A DNA stretch of 23,175 nt from a virus, in IMG/VR virus record IMGVR_UViG_3300024518_000147, positions 1 through 23,175 of that record, one strand, 5' to 3'. The position numbers were made by a program, and so were the translations under genes. Position 1 is the stretch's first letter, and the number at the start of each line of letters is the position of its first letter. Positions 1-7,710 of this stretch are shown here, one piece after another. The notes beneath the pieces were generated by a model. The model worked only from the letters and a program-made list of their open reading frames with translations, searched no databases and had not been told where the DNA came from.

Positions 1-1
1 A

Positions 2-229
2 CCAATAGTTCACTGTCACAACATGGCGCAAAAATACGACATGCCAAAGACTTTTGACTTCTGGAAGAAACATGACTTCACTTACATTGATAACTGTAAC
101 GCAGTTTATGTATTAGAGATGCCTCATTGGGAAAAGAGTGAAGGTATAACCGCTGAAATAGCATACGCTAAAAGGATTGGTAAGCCAGTACGCTATGTAC
201 CAGTAGACCCAAAATTTTACAGTGAGTAA
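2..229 (+). CDS. DUF1937 / nucleoside 2-deoxyribosyltransferase-like protein (5' truncated)
   Basis: The reading frame is open to the left edge, and the residues before the first visible ATG (position 23) read PIVHCHN. This fits the S-P-I-x-H segment that precedes the conserved part of DUF1937-type phage proteins, so the true start lies outside the window. The rest shows the family pattern: a W-x-x-x-D-F segment, then VYVLEMPHW followed by EKSEG, then an E-I-x-x-A helix and GKPVRYV. The S-x-G-x-x-x-E arrangement resembles the nucleotide-binding part of nucleoside 2-deoxyribosyltransferases. From the family I infer a role in nucleotide handling or salvage during phage replication, but no substrate can be assigned. 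The stop codon overlaps the GTG of the next gene by 8 nt, indicating translational coupling with the endonuclease. Confidence 0.72.
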   Translation, partial: PIVHCHNMAQKYDMPKTFDFWKKHDFTYIDNCNAVYVLEMPHWEKSEGITAEIAYAKRIGKPVRYVPVDPKFYSE

Positions 230-605
230 ACAAATAACTAAATCACAAGTAGCAGGAGTACTACAGCAATTAGTCAAACGACAAGCTGGTCTTTGTGCTA
301 TTTGTGGTGAATCATTTAAAAGCTACGACCCACCTTGTTTAGACCATAATCATAAAACAGGTAGAATACGTGGTGCATTACACCGAAGCTGTAATTCAGC
401 AGAGGGTAAAATCAAAGTTAAAGCATATCGAGGCCATAAGGGAGTTGATACTGATACCTATCTGATAGGGCTTGGTAAGTACCTAGAATTCCATTCTAAG
501 CCACGAACTGCATTAATTCATCCAGACCATAAGACTGAAGACCAAAAGCGACTAGCGCGAAATAAGAAAGCTAGAGAGGCTAGGGCGAGGAAGAAAAAGC
601 AATGA
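222..605 (+). CDS. Endonuclease VII-like Holliday junction resolvase
   Basis: This 127-residue protein matches the phage recombination endonuclease VII family (T4 gp49 type), which cleaves branched DNA and debranches replicating genomes before packaging. The signature is clear. C25 and C28 form the first half of a zinc site. The D41-H42-N-H44 box (LDHNHKTGRIRG) holds the catalytic Asp-His. H54-x-x-C57 probably completes the zinc site, where T4 has two cysteines. N58 follows, as in the T4 enzyme's catalytic Asn. The C-terminus is very basic (KKAREARARKKKQ), suited to DNA binding. The start is GTG, chosen because the conserved domain begins close behind it and it overlaps the previous stop by 8 nt. 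The stop overlaps the next ATG (ATGA). It takes the place of T7 endonuclease I (gp3). Confidence 0.92.
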   Translation: MSKQITKSQVAGVLQQLVKRQAGLCAICGESFKSYDPPCLDHNHKTGRIRGALHRSCNSAEGKIKVKAYRGHKGVDTDTYLIGLGKYLEFHSKPRTALIHPDHKTEDQKRLARNKKAREARARKKKQ

Positions 606-796
606 GGTTCTACTTAGAAGGTAAGACACTAGCAGATTTAGTTGAACTAGCTTCAAAGAGCGACCACGACTTATGCCAAGTAATTTACAACATCACAGCA
701 GACATTCAAATTTTGTGTGATGATATTGAAAAGTTAAAGCGTGACAATGCAAAATTACGACAAACAGTAAATATAGTAAGTACATTAATACACTAG
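602..796 (+). CDS. Small hypothetical protein with C-terminal coiled coil
   Basis: A 64-residue protein of unknown function. It has no signal peptide or membrane segment. Residues from about 28 on (ITADIQILCDDIEKLKRDNAKLRQTV) show a heptad-like spacing of I/L residues with charged residues between, suggesting a short coiled coil and possible oligomerisation. It overlaps the endonuclease stop by ATGA, and its own TAG is contained in the AGGAG ribosome-binding site of the RNA polymerase gene. It is therefore tightly embedded in the operon and probably real. I recognise no family, and function cannot be inferred beyond its position at the end of the DNA-metabolism block. Confidence 0.7.
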   Translation: MRFYLEGKTLADLVELASKSDHDLCQVIYNITADIQILCDDIEKLKRDNAKLRQTVNIVSTLIH

Positions 797-807
797 GAGT
801 ATATTAC

Positions 808-3210
808 ATGGCAACAATGATTGAGCAACTAAAATTTGAACAAGAATGCGTCGAACGCGGTACAGCTCGTTATTACGCCAAGCAAGACAGAATGAGGGAA
901 TCAGGACAGGGCGACCAGTCTGATACCGTGAGTCATTTACTTCAGGATAGACTAGTTGAAGTATCTACAAGAATTAAAGAAATAGCGAGTACTAATATCG
1001 GGCGTGGAGCAGTCTATAACAAACTTCTCAGAAAAGCTGCACTTGAAGAGGACTATTTAAAGATAGCGTACATTGGAACGAAGACAGCCTTTCAGGTATT
1101 GTTAATGCCAAAGGAAAACACTGTCTTAAAAGTATGTTTAGAAATAGCATCAAGACTGGAAGCTGACTTGAAATGTCAACTGTTTGAGGCTGCACACCCC
1201 GCTTATTACGCAATAGTGAATCAATCGTTTGTTGACCAAAAGGTTACAGACTACGTTCACAAACATAAAGTGTTAATGAAAAAATTCACAGAGTTTAACA
1301 TTGATTGGAATAACTGGACACCACTACAGAAAACACAAATCGGTAGTAGAGTTCTACGAGCTATTCTAAATGTATTCTTTGATGTACTGTTCATTAGAAA
1401 AGATTGGTCCAGAGGTAAGTCAACTGCTCGTTTAGATACAACAAATCTATTTGACGAGTGGGCTGGTGAATTTGAAAAGGAACGTGGTTTCATGTACCCT
1501 TTCTTATTACCATTAAAAATAAAACCTAAAGACTGGATTGCAGAAGAAAGATTTGGTGGTTACTATTCAACAAAGATGTGCGTAAGATTCCCTATGATAA
1601 AAACTAAGGGTAAAGCACATAGAGCATACGTTGACAATGGTAATCCAGAAGCCCATAGGATGGCAATAAATAAACTGCAAGGGACTGCTTGGGAAATAAA
1701 TCACGAAGTACTAGCAATACAAAAGCAAGTGTATGAGAAAGGTTTAAATATAGGAATACCAAGTAGTGAACAAATTAAACCAATTGAGTTCCCTGAACAT
1801 CTACAGAACGTAGAGAAGGAAGATTTAACCGATGAACAGAAAGAAGAAATTGGAGACTGGAAAGCGGTCGCTAAAAGAATGTATGGTAGAGAGCAAGAGA
1901 GAAAGGGAAAAGTACTTGCGTTCATGCAAGCATACAAACTCGCAAACGAACTCGACAGTTGGGAAGAATTCTATTTCGCCTACAACGCTGATTTCCGAGG
2001 AAGAATATATTGTGCTACAGCGGGATTATCGCCTCAAGGTGCCGACACTGCTAAGGCGTTACTCACGTTTAAAAACAGAGTTAGACTTGGCGAAGCAGGA
2101 GTTAGATGGCTTGCGATACATGGGGCGAATACCTACGGCGTGGATAAAGTCAGTTACGACGAACGTGTCCAATGGGTACAAGACAATATCGAAAACATTG
2201 AAGCGACTGTTTACGACCCAATAAGTAATAAAAGTTGGTGGAGTGATGCTGATAAACCTTATCAGTTTTTAGCGTTCTGCCTTGAATGGAGAAATTCAGA
2301 ATATGGACGGAATAAAGATTACAGAAGTAATATCCCAGTTGGGATGGACGGTTCATGCAATGGACTTCAACATTACTCAGCGATGCTTAGAGATGAAGTT
2401 GGAGCGACAGCAACCAACCTCGTACCATGCGATAGACCTAATGATATCTATGGTGATGTTGCAGAAGTTACAACAAATTTACTTACCGAACAAGAAGATG
2501 ACTACCGCGCTAGTAAGTGGTTACGTGTCGGGATTAATCGTAAATGCGCTAAACGGCCTGTAATGACATTACCTTATGGTGCTACTCAACAATCAGCTAG
2601 ACAATACATTTTGGAATATGTCCAAGATAACTGGACTAAGTTTGATTTAGACGAGAAGCATCAATGGGAATTCGCAAAGTATCTAACTCCTATTCTATGG
2701 ACAGCTATAGGACAAGTAGTTATTGCAGCGAGAGAAACTATGTCATGGTTACAGAAAAACATAGCAAAAGATTACATTTGTTGGATAACACCAATCGGAT
2801 TTCCAGTATATCAATACTACAAGAAGTCTAAAGAGATTCAAGTTTACACTCAATTAAATGGGAAACTAAGACTGATTTTAAGGGATGCAGATAACGAAGG
2901 TTCGCCTAATGTTTATGCTCAAAGGAATGGTATAGCGCCTAACTTTGTACATTCCATTGATAGTACTCACATGGTGATGACTATTAACAGAACAGAATTA
3001 GTAGACTTAGCAATGATACACGATGACTTCGGCACACATGCAGGTAACGCGCCAGTATTAGCAGTTGACACACGATTAGCATTTAAAGACTTGTATACTA
3101 AATGTGACCCTCTTGAAGAATGGGCGACACAGCAAGGACTAACAGACTTACCAGAACTTGGTGAGTATGACATTAATGTAATAACTGAGGCAGAATACTT
3201 CTTCGGTTAA
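808..3210 (+). CDS. T7-type single-subunit DNA-dependent RNA polymerase
   Basis: An 800-residue polymerase (T7 RNAP has 883) that would transcribe middle and late phage genes from phage-specific promoters. All core palm and fingers motifs are visible. DFRGR is at 395-399. G-M-D-G-S-C-N-G-L-Q-H carries catalytic D514 (T7 D537). KRPVMTLPYG carries K582 and Y590 (T7 K631 and Y639, the ribose-discriminating Tyr). APNFVHS is followed by MIHDDFGTH with D739 (T7 D812). The C-terminus ends in AEYFFG, like the F-A-F-A foot of T7 RNAP. ATG 808 has AGGAG eight bases upstream. The gene sits immediately ahead of the virion genes rather than in an early region, an order typical of phiKMV-like phages. No frameshift or lost catalytic residue was seen. 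Confidence 0.98.
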   Translation: MATMIEQLKFEQECVERGTARYYAKQDRMRESGQGDQSDTVSHLLQDRLVEVSTRIKEIASTNIGRGAVYNKLLRKAALEEDYLKIAYIGTKTAFQVLLMPKENTVLKVCLEIASRLEADLKCQLFEAAHPAYYAIVNQSFVDQKVTDYVHKHKVLMKKFTEFNIDWNNWTPLQKTQIGSRVLRAILNVFFDVLFIRKDWSRGKSTARLDTTNLFDEWAGEFEKERGFMYPFLLPLKIKPKDWIAEERFGGYYSTKMCVRFPMIKTKGKAHRAYVDNGNPEAHRMAINKLQGTAWEINHEVLAIQKQVYEKGLNIGIPSSEQIKPIEFPEHLQNVEKEDLTDEQKEEIGDWKAVAKRMYGREQERKGKVLAFMQAYKLANELDSWEEFYFAYNADFRGRIYCATAGLSPQGADTAKALLTFKNRVRLGEAGVRWLAIHGANTYGVDKVSYDERVQWVQDNIENIEATVYDPISNKSWWSDADKPYQFLAFCLEWRNSEYGRNKDYRSNIPVGMDGSCNGLQHYSAMLRDEVGATATNLVPCDRPNDIYGDVAEVTTNLLTEQEDDYRASKWLRVGINRKCAKRPVMTLPYGATQQSARQYILEYVQDNWTKFDLDEKHQWEFAKYLTPILWTAIGQVVIAARETMSWLQKNIAKDYICWITPIGFPVYQYYKKSKEIQVYTQLNGKLRLILRDADNEGSPNVYAQRNGIAPNFVHSIDSTHMVMTINRTELVDLAMIHDDFGTHAGNAPVLAVDTRLAFKDLYTKCDPLEEWATQQGLTDLPELGEYDINVITEAEYFFG

Positions 3211-3229
3211 AACACCTTATGGGGAAAGT

Positions 3230-3460
3230 ATGAAACAAAAGAACATAGAAATAGCGGAATCTATTGCTAAAGACCCTCGTGGTCTAATAAAGCAAGATGT
3301 TGCACATTTACTGTCAGTATTCAAACCAAAACCGATAACACCAAAGATGACAATGGCAGAAATTCAACACGCAGCAGGTCAACAACTTGTAATTAATTAC
3401 ATTATTAATAGAATGATAGCGAAAGCTGATTCAAGAGTGTTGCCTAATGCCTTTCAATAA
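3230..3460 (+). CDS. Small hypothetical protein downstream of RNA polymerase
   Basis: A 76-residue protein, start ATG with a GGGGAAAG ribosome-binding site directly upstream. It is mostly helical by composition: an N-terminal segment rich in charged residues (KNIEIAESIAKD), a Pro-rich middle (FKPKPITPKM), then a helix ending in INRMIAKAD. It has no cysteines and no membrane segment. It overlaps the following gene by 14 nt, supporting a real gene in a compact operon. I recognise no family; its position between RNA polymerase and the virion genes is the only functional clue. Confidence 0.68.
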   Translation: MKQKNIEIAESIAKDPRGLIKQDVAHLLSVFKPKPITPKMTMAEIQHAAGQQLVINYIINRMIAKADSRVLPNAFQ

Positions 3461-3911
3461 ATGGTTATCAATAGACGTTCAAGAACGTAGAAACAGAATA
3501 GAAAACTTATGTCAGGGTTGTAAAAGCGACCCTGATTTAAAACCTGCTAAAACATCAATGCGCCACTTCAAATGTGGTAATGTCTATCTAAGAGAAATGA
3601 CAGCGCAGAAAGATGCAATCATAGTAGGGAAAATACATAAGAAACCTCAGATAAATATAATATCTAAAGGTGCTGTAGTAGTTTACACTGACCAAGGTGA
3701 AGACGTAATAGTAGCTCCAAGTACGTTTATTTGTCCTGCAGGGACACGCAGAGCAGTAGTTGTGTTAGAGGAAGTAGTATGGGCGACAGTACACGAAACT
3801 GAGTCAGATGACTTAGGTGTAATTGAAGAAGAACTGATTGCCAAAGATTACAACGCATTGGAACTTCACTTAAAAGACAATAGTAAGGAGCGTGTAAAAT
3901 TACTTGGATAG
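3447..3911 (+). CDS. Cupin-fold phage protein (metal site apparently degenerate)
   Basis: A 154-residue protein whose middle (about 45-125) reads as a small beta-barrel of the cupin type: GNVYLREM, then GKIHKKPQINIISKGAVVVY, then PSTFICPAGTRRAVVVLE, then VWATVHET. Similar short cupin-like proteins occur near the virion genes of many podoviruses. In the classical first motif only H64 remains of the usual two His and one Glu. The second motif keeps P-A-G (97-99) but has Arg where the metal-binding His is expected, so metal-dependent catalysis looks unlikely. The N-terminus has two cysteines (C-Q-G-C) and basic residues. The start is ATG inside the previous gene (14-nt overlap). Near its 3' end it contains the AAGGAG of the next gene. 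A structural or scaffolding role is possible but unproven. Confidence 0.72.
   Translation: MPFNKWLSIDVQERRNRIENLCQGCKSDPDLKPAKTSMRHFKCGNVYLREMTAQKDAIIVGKIHKKPQINIISKGAVVVYTDQGEDVIVAPSTFICPAGTRRAVVVLEEVVWATVHETESDDLGVIEEELIAKDYNALELHLKDNSKERVKLLG
3885..3901 (+). promoter_or_regulatory. Ribosome-binding site supporting an ATT start
   Basis: AAGGAG at 3885-3890 is followed by eight bases and then ATT (3899). No ATG, GTG or TTG lies at a suitable distance in the downstream gene's frame. A GTG at 3892 is followed at once by TAA. The later TTG at 3938 has only a weaker AGGGGC ahead of it. Confidence 0.55.
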
Positions 3912-4144
3912 CAGTAGCAGTAGTAGGGGCAAGTACATTGTACTCTACCAACAGAGCTAAAGCAGCACAAAGAGATGCTAGAAAGCAAGCTGAAAAAGAT
4001 AAAATTGCAGCACAGAAAGCTGAAATCTTTGCAGAAACAGAAGGGCAGGGTACAGGTGGTTTGGGTACTATTTCACTAGCGGTGGATGACGACATAACCG
4101 AAGAAGAAAAACTTAAACAAACTGGCTCGTCAGTCAGTATATAG
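3899..4144 (+). CDS. Small membrane-anchored gp7.3-like head/tail assembly protein, probable ATT start
   Basis: The conventional start would be TTG at 3938, giving 68 residues. Reading in frame upstream of it gives ITWIAVAVVGASTLYSTNRA, a hydrophobic helix followed by positive charges, which looks coded rather than random. The only plausible start in that extension is ATT at 3899, eight bases after a strong AAGGAG (3885-3890); there is no in-frame ATG or GTG. The 81-residue product would have an N-terminal membrane segment, a Lys/Ala/Gln-rich helix (KAAQRDARKQAEKDKIAAQK), a Gly-rich stretch and a terminal TGSSVSI. The Ser/Gly-rich tail ending in Ile and the place directly ahead of the portal gene recall T7 gp7.3, a small virion protein needed for tail attachment; this is inference. 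If ATT is wrong, use 3938-4144. Confidence 0.68.
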   Translation: MTWIAVAVVGASTLYSTNRAKAAQRDARKQAEKDKIAAQKAEIFAETEGQGTGGLGTISLAVDDDITEEEKLKQTGSSVSI

Positions 4145-4152
4145 GAGGCGCG

Positions 4153-5685
4153 ATGGACTTTACAGACGCACAAGCTAAATATATACGTGGTGAATTTAAA
4201 CTCAAAGGTCAGTTTAATAACGGTGGTGGTGAGCGAGAAACAGTATTAGACAATGCTGAAAGGTATGCAGGTTGGACTTTACCAAACATTTTTCCAGATG
4301 AAAATTTATCTGAGTCAGATGAAATGCAAAACGACTTTCAATCAGTTGGAGCGCAAGCGGTAATAAATTTATCTAATAAAATTACTATGAGTTTATTTCC
4401 AGCAGCTAGACCATTCTTCAAAATGGATTTATCAAAGAAGCAGAAAGAAGATGCTTTAGAAGAAATGGACGAAGCAACAGTTACTTCAACATTAGCAGCA
4501 CAAGAACGAGAAGCTATGAAGGAATTTGCTACATTGAATGGTAGGGTCACTTTAACAAACGTAGTACAGAATCTTATGATTGCTGGTAACTCTTGTTTGT
4601 ATATGCCACCAGATGAAAAAATGTCAAACTTTAGTTTACGCGACTACACTATTAAAAGAGATTTACGAGGAAACTTAGTTAAATTAATTTTATGTGAGAG
4701 TAAAGGCGTAGATGCTTTAAGTGATGAACTAGCAGCACTAGTAGGTGAATATGGTTATGAACACGATATGGAAGTTAAACTTTACACATGTGTTCAACGA
4801 TACGCTAAAGACAAATATATAGTATGGCAAGAAATAGAAGACGTTGGCTACTGTCATAAAAGAGTAGGTAACGAGACAACAGATACACTACCTTGGATTC
4901 CTTTAACATGGGATTTAGTAAGAGGTAAAGATTATGGTACTGGTTTAGTAGAAAGTTACTCAGGTGATTTTCATACACTATCATCATTAGCAGAAGCAAT
5001 CCTAGATTATACAGTTATATTAACAGATGTTAAAACCTTGGTTAATCCAGCAGGTCAAACAGACGTAAACGATATAATTGAAGCACCAAGTGGAGCTTAT
5101 GTATTAGGAGTTGAAGAAGATTTATATGTGCATACACCTAACGTGTCGGGTGCAACAGATTTCCTAGAGAAACAGTTTGCAGTAGTAGAAAGACGTATAG
5201 GCGTAGCATTCTTAATGAACTCGTCAGTGACTAGAGATGCAGAACGTGTAACAGCAGAAGAAATAAGAATGCAAGCCTTGGAACTAGAAAGTTCATTAGG
5301 TGGAGTATATTCTCGACTAGCTGAAGAACTACAGTTACCACTAGCAAAAAGATTACTAGTAAGGTTAGACAAAGAATTTAAGGATATAGTACCTATCGTA
5401 GTGACAGGTTTAGAATCATTATCCAGAAGTTCTCAACTAGATAGAATCAGAGCATTCTTTTCTGACTTGGTAGCATTATCAGATGTGCCAGAAGAAGTTA
5501 AAGATTGGATTGATTACGCACCCTTGATAGCTGAAATAGGCGCAGGGCATGGAGTAGACTATTCTAAGTTCTTACTAGACAAAGATGTAGCTGACCAGCG
5601 AAAGGCTGAGAGAGCTAAACACGAAGCAGCAGCAGCAGGTTTAGAAGCTGGTGCAGTAAATCAAGCACAAAACCAAGGACAGTAA
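4153..5685 (+). CDS. Portal (head-tail connector) protein, T7 gp8-like
   Basis: A 510-residue portal protein (T7 gp8 has 536) that forms the ring at the single vertex through which DNA enters and leaves the head. The N-terminal part carries the family hallmarks: ETVLDNAERYAGWTLPNIFP, then F-Q-S-V-G-A-Q-A-V-I-N-L-S-N-K, then LFPAARPFFKMDLS. These align with T7 gp8's ...YTIPSLFP..., ...W-Q-A-V-G-A-R-G-L-N-N-L-A-S-K and ...LFP. The C-terminal third contains VTAEEIRMQALELESSLGG, also typical of this connector family, and ends in an Ala/Gln-rich tail. ATG 4153 follows GGAGG by four bases, which overlaps the previous stop. The stop TAA abuts the scaffold ATG directly. Confidence 0.96.
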   Translation: MDFTDAQAKYIRGEFKLKGQFNNGGGERETVLDNAERYAGWTLPNIFPDENLSESDEMQNDFQSVGAQAVINLSNKITMSLFPAARPFFKMDLSKKQKEDALEEMDEATVTSTLAAQEREAMKEFATLNGRVTLTNVVQNLMIAGNSCLYMPPDEKMSNFSLRDYTIKRDLRGNLVKLILCESKGVDALSDELAALVGEYGYEHDMEVKLYTCVQRYAKDKYIVWQEIEDVGYCHKRVGNETTDTLPWIPLTWDLVRGKDYGTGLVESYSGDFHTLSSLAEAILDYTVILTDVKTLVNPAGQTDVNDIIEAPSGAYVLGVEEDLYVHTPNVSGATDFLEKQFAVVERRIGVAFLMNSSVTRDAERVTAEEIRMQALELESSLGGVYSRLAEELQLPLAKRLLVRLDKEFKDIVPIVVTGLESLSRSSQLDRIRAFFSDLVALSDVPEEVKDWIDYAPLIAEIGAGHGVDYSKFLLDKDVADQRKAERAKHEAAAAGLEAGAVNQAQNQGQ

Positions 5686-6522
5686 ATGACCGATAACGCA
5701 GAACAAACGAAGACCCCCAATGCGGAAGGTGAAAAAACAACCGAGGGATTAAAAAGTCCCAATGAAGGTTATAAAGATGATGCCCGATTAGATGGAAATG
5801 GAAATCCATTATCAGAAGCGGATGCAGCTAAAGCAGTAGAAGATAAAAAATTAGCAGACCAAAAAGCAGTAGACGATAAACCTACTGGTGAAGGTGACAA
5901 ACCCAAAGTTGAATTTGATAAATCTGGCTTAGACCAAGTTACAGACCTAATCAAAGATGCAGGACTATCAATGGCAGACGTAGCGAAATCCGTTACAGCA
6001 GAAGATGGTAAGGTTACACCAGCTATTTTAAAAGCATTAGAAGAAAAGCATGGAGCAGGAGTAGCATCTCTAATTGTTAGTCAATTAGAAGGGATTCATA
6101 AATCTAATGTAGCAGTAGCGCAAGCTAAGGATAAAGCAGTATTCGACCAAGTTCATGAGATATTCAACGACCCGCAAGGTGGTGAAGAAACATGGAAAGA
6201 ACTTAGTGGGTGGGCTAAAGAAAAAGTACCAAATGAACAACGAGCAGAACTAAACAAATTATTATCTCAAGGTGGTTTAGCAGCCAAACTAGCAGTTAAT
6301 GAATTAGTTAGTATGTTTAAAGGTTCAGGTGATTACACACAGTCAGCACAATTAGAACAGGGCGATGAATTAAACAACGCACCTACTACTTCGATGATTG
6401 ATAAAGTAAGTTACCAAAATGAATTACGCGCATTAATGAATGCAGGGGAAGATTATAATTCTTCAGTAAAAATAAAAGAGTTAAACAGACGCAGAGAAAT
6501 CTCGATGAAGCGTGGAATTTAA
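5686..6522 (+). CDS. Capsid assembly scaffolding protein, T7 gp9-like
   Basis: A 278-residue protein (T7 gp9 has 307) that would guide capsid subunits into the procapsid and leave before maturation. It is strongly charged. The first 85 residues are an acidic, low-complexity region rich in Asp, Glu, Lys, Ala and Gly. The middle is predicted helical (LDQVTDLIKDAGLSMADVAK; LLSQGGLAAKLAVNELV). The C-terminus is basic (ELNRRREISMKRGI), as expected for the capsid-binding end of a scaffold. Its position between portal and major capsid genes is decisive, because sequence similarity in this family is low. ATG immediately follows the portal TAA, with AAGGA just inside the portal gene. Confidence 0.9.
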   Translation: MTDNAEQTKTPNAEGEKTTEGLKSPNEGYKDDARLDGNGNPLSEADAAKAVEDKKLADQKAVDDKPTGEGDKPKVEFDKSGLDQVTDLIKDAGLSMADVAKSVTAEDGKVTPAILKALEEKHGAGVASLIVSQLEGIHKSNVAVAQAKDKAVFDQVHEIFNDPQGGEETWKELSGWAKEKVPNEQRAELNKLLSQGGLAAKLAVNELVSMFKGSGDYTQSAQLEQGDELNNAPTTSMIDKVSYQNELRALMNAGEDYNSSVKIKELNRRREISMKRGI

Positions 6523-6533
6523 TATAATTATTA
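6513..6533 (+). promoter_or_regulatory. Weak candidate phage promoter ahead of the capsid gene
   Basis: Starting inside the scaffold stop region, this AT-rich stretch shares TG, two bases, then ATTTAATA with the two strong promoter-like motifs at 7711 and 20676, and about two thirds of positions overall. T7 has its phi10 promoter at the equivalent place. In AT-rich DNA such similarity can arise by chance, so this is tentative. Confidence 0.3.
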
Positions 6534-6555
6534 ACGACAAAAGGAAAACAACTTA

Positions 6556-7662
6556 ATGTCAATAGTAGGACAAGCAGTAGCAAACGACCAAGTACGCTCA
6601 GGCCATCAAGGTGGAGTAGATTCAGGTAACGTAAACCCGTTATACATTGAACAGTATGGTGGTGAGGTTGAACATCGTTTCTTAAAGAAATCTATGATGC
6701 GTCAATTCTTTAAGTTCAAGACCATCCGTGGTACTGATACTTTAACAAACGACCGAATCGGTCACAGTTCTTTACAGAAAGTATCACGTGGTGTAAGACC
6801 TACCGATGATGCACCAACCTTCGATAACATCTCTATCAAAGTAGATACAATCGTATTAGCACGAACCAATGAGTTCTTGTTAGATGATTTCTTATCTCAC
6901 ATTGATACGAGAACAGAAGTTGGTAAAGAGCATGGTATGGAGATTGGTAAATTCTTCGATGAATCATTCTTGGTTCAAGGAATTAAAGCTTCTCAAATTA
7001 CTAACAAAGACCCCGCGGGAACTTTACTTGGTGGATGGGAAGATGCAGTAAATGATGGTTCGGCTTCAAAACCTTCCAACATTGTACGAACAGCACCTAT
7101 CGACTTCCAAGGTGGAACAATCAAGATTCTTGATGCAGTTGGAGATGAAACTGACCCTGATTTACTAGAGTTAGCAATCTTAGATATGTGCCAAGCAATC
7201 GAAGAAAAAGATGTTGATATCGAAGATGCAATCTTATTGATGCGTCCAGAACAGCGATACACGTTGCTCAAGAATGATAAGTTAATTAGTACTGACTTCT
7301 CTCTTGGTAATGGTAACTATGCCAAAGGGCAGGTATTAGAAGCAAATGGTGTAAGAATCATGGCAACTAACCGATTCCCTAAGCAAGCAGATGTTGGTGT
7401 AACTCACTTCCTATCTAATGCTGGTAATGGTAACGCTTACGATGTAACTCAGGCTGATGTGAACTGTAAAGTTTGCTTACTTATGCCTAAAGCATTACTA
7501 GCGGGTGAAACTATCCCATTGACTTCTGACGTATATTACGACAAGAAAGAAATGCAGTGGTTTATCGACTCATACTTAGCGTATGCTGTTACACCAAACC
7601 GAGCTGAAATGGCGGCTGGAATCTTCAGATTCGACCCTGATTTACAGGTTCCAACACCTTAA
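6556..7662 (+). CDS. Major capsid protein, T7 gp10A-like
   Basis: A 368-residue capsid protein (T7 gp10A has about 345) of the HK97-fold podovirus family. The N-terminal part contains YIEQYGGEVEHRFLKKSMM followed by RGTDTLTNDRIG, the order seen in T7-like capsids (tail region, then E-loop). The middle has DTIVLARTNEFLLDDF. The C-terminal half has DIEDAILLMRPEQRYTLL and VLEANGVRIMATNRFP, the latter close to the G-x-x-I-x-x-(T/S)-N-x-x-P block of the family. ATG 6556 is preceded by AAAAGGAAAA. It is the third gene of the portal-scaffold-capsid triad. No slippery heptamer or extended -1 frame is evident at its 3' end, so no gp10B-like frameshift product is claimed. Confidence 0.96.
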   Translation: MSIVGQAVANDQVRSGHQGGVDSGNVNPLYIEQYGGEVEHRFLKKSMMRQFFKFKTIRGTDTLTNDRIGHSSLQKVSRGVRPTDDAPTFDNISIKVDTIVLARTNEFLLDDFLSHIDTRTEVGKEHGMEIGKFFDESFLVQGIKASQITNKDPAGTLLGGWEDAVNDGSASKPSNIVRTAPIDFQGGTIKILDAVGDETDPDLLELAILDMCQAIEEKDVDIEDAILLMRPEQRYTLLKNDKLISTDFSLGNGNYAKGQVLEANGVRIMATNRFPKQADVGVTHFLSNAGNGNAYDVTQADVNCKVCLLMPKALLAGETIPLTSDVYYDKKEMQWFIDSYLAYAVTPNRAEMAAGIFRFDPDLQVPTP

Positions 7663-7680
7663 TCGGTAAGTAGTACTTTC

Positions 7681-7704
7681 AAGCTCTCTTTAATTAGAGG
7701 GCTT
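7681..7704 (+). terminator. Terminator-like hairpin after the capsid gene
   Basis: The arms AAGCTCTCT (7681-7689) and AGAGGGCTT (7696-7704) pair over nine positions with one G-U, around a six-base loop. The following T-run is weak (one T, then ATAAG). Its place just after the capsid gene matches that of T7's T-phi terminator. It may attenuate transcription or act as a processing site rather than stop it fully. Confidence 0.6.
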
Positions 7705-7710
7705 TATAAG

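Noticed and set aside
1832-2224. 130-residue plus-strand frame overlapping the RNA polymerase gene
   Set aside because: The polymerase frame is intact here and carries the DFRGR motif; the alternative frame is low-complexity Lys/Arg/Ser and shows no family.
3214-3222. The nonamer AACACCTTA repeated downstream of both the polymerase and capsid coding ends
   Set aside because: It is short, partly inside the capsid coding sequence in the second case (7653-7661), and surrounded by unrelated bases; probably chance.
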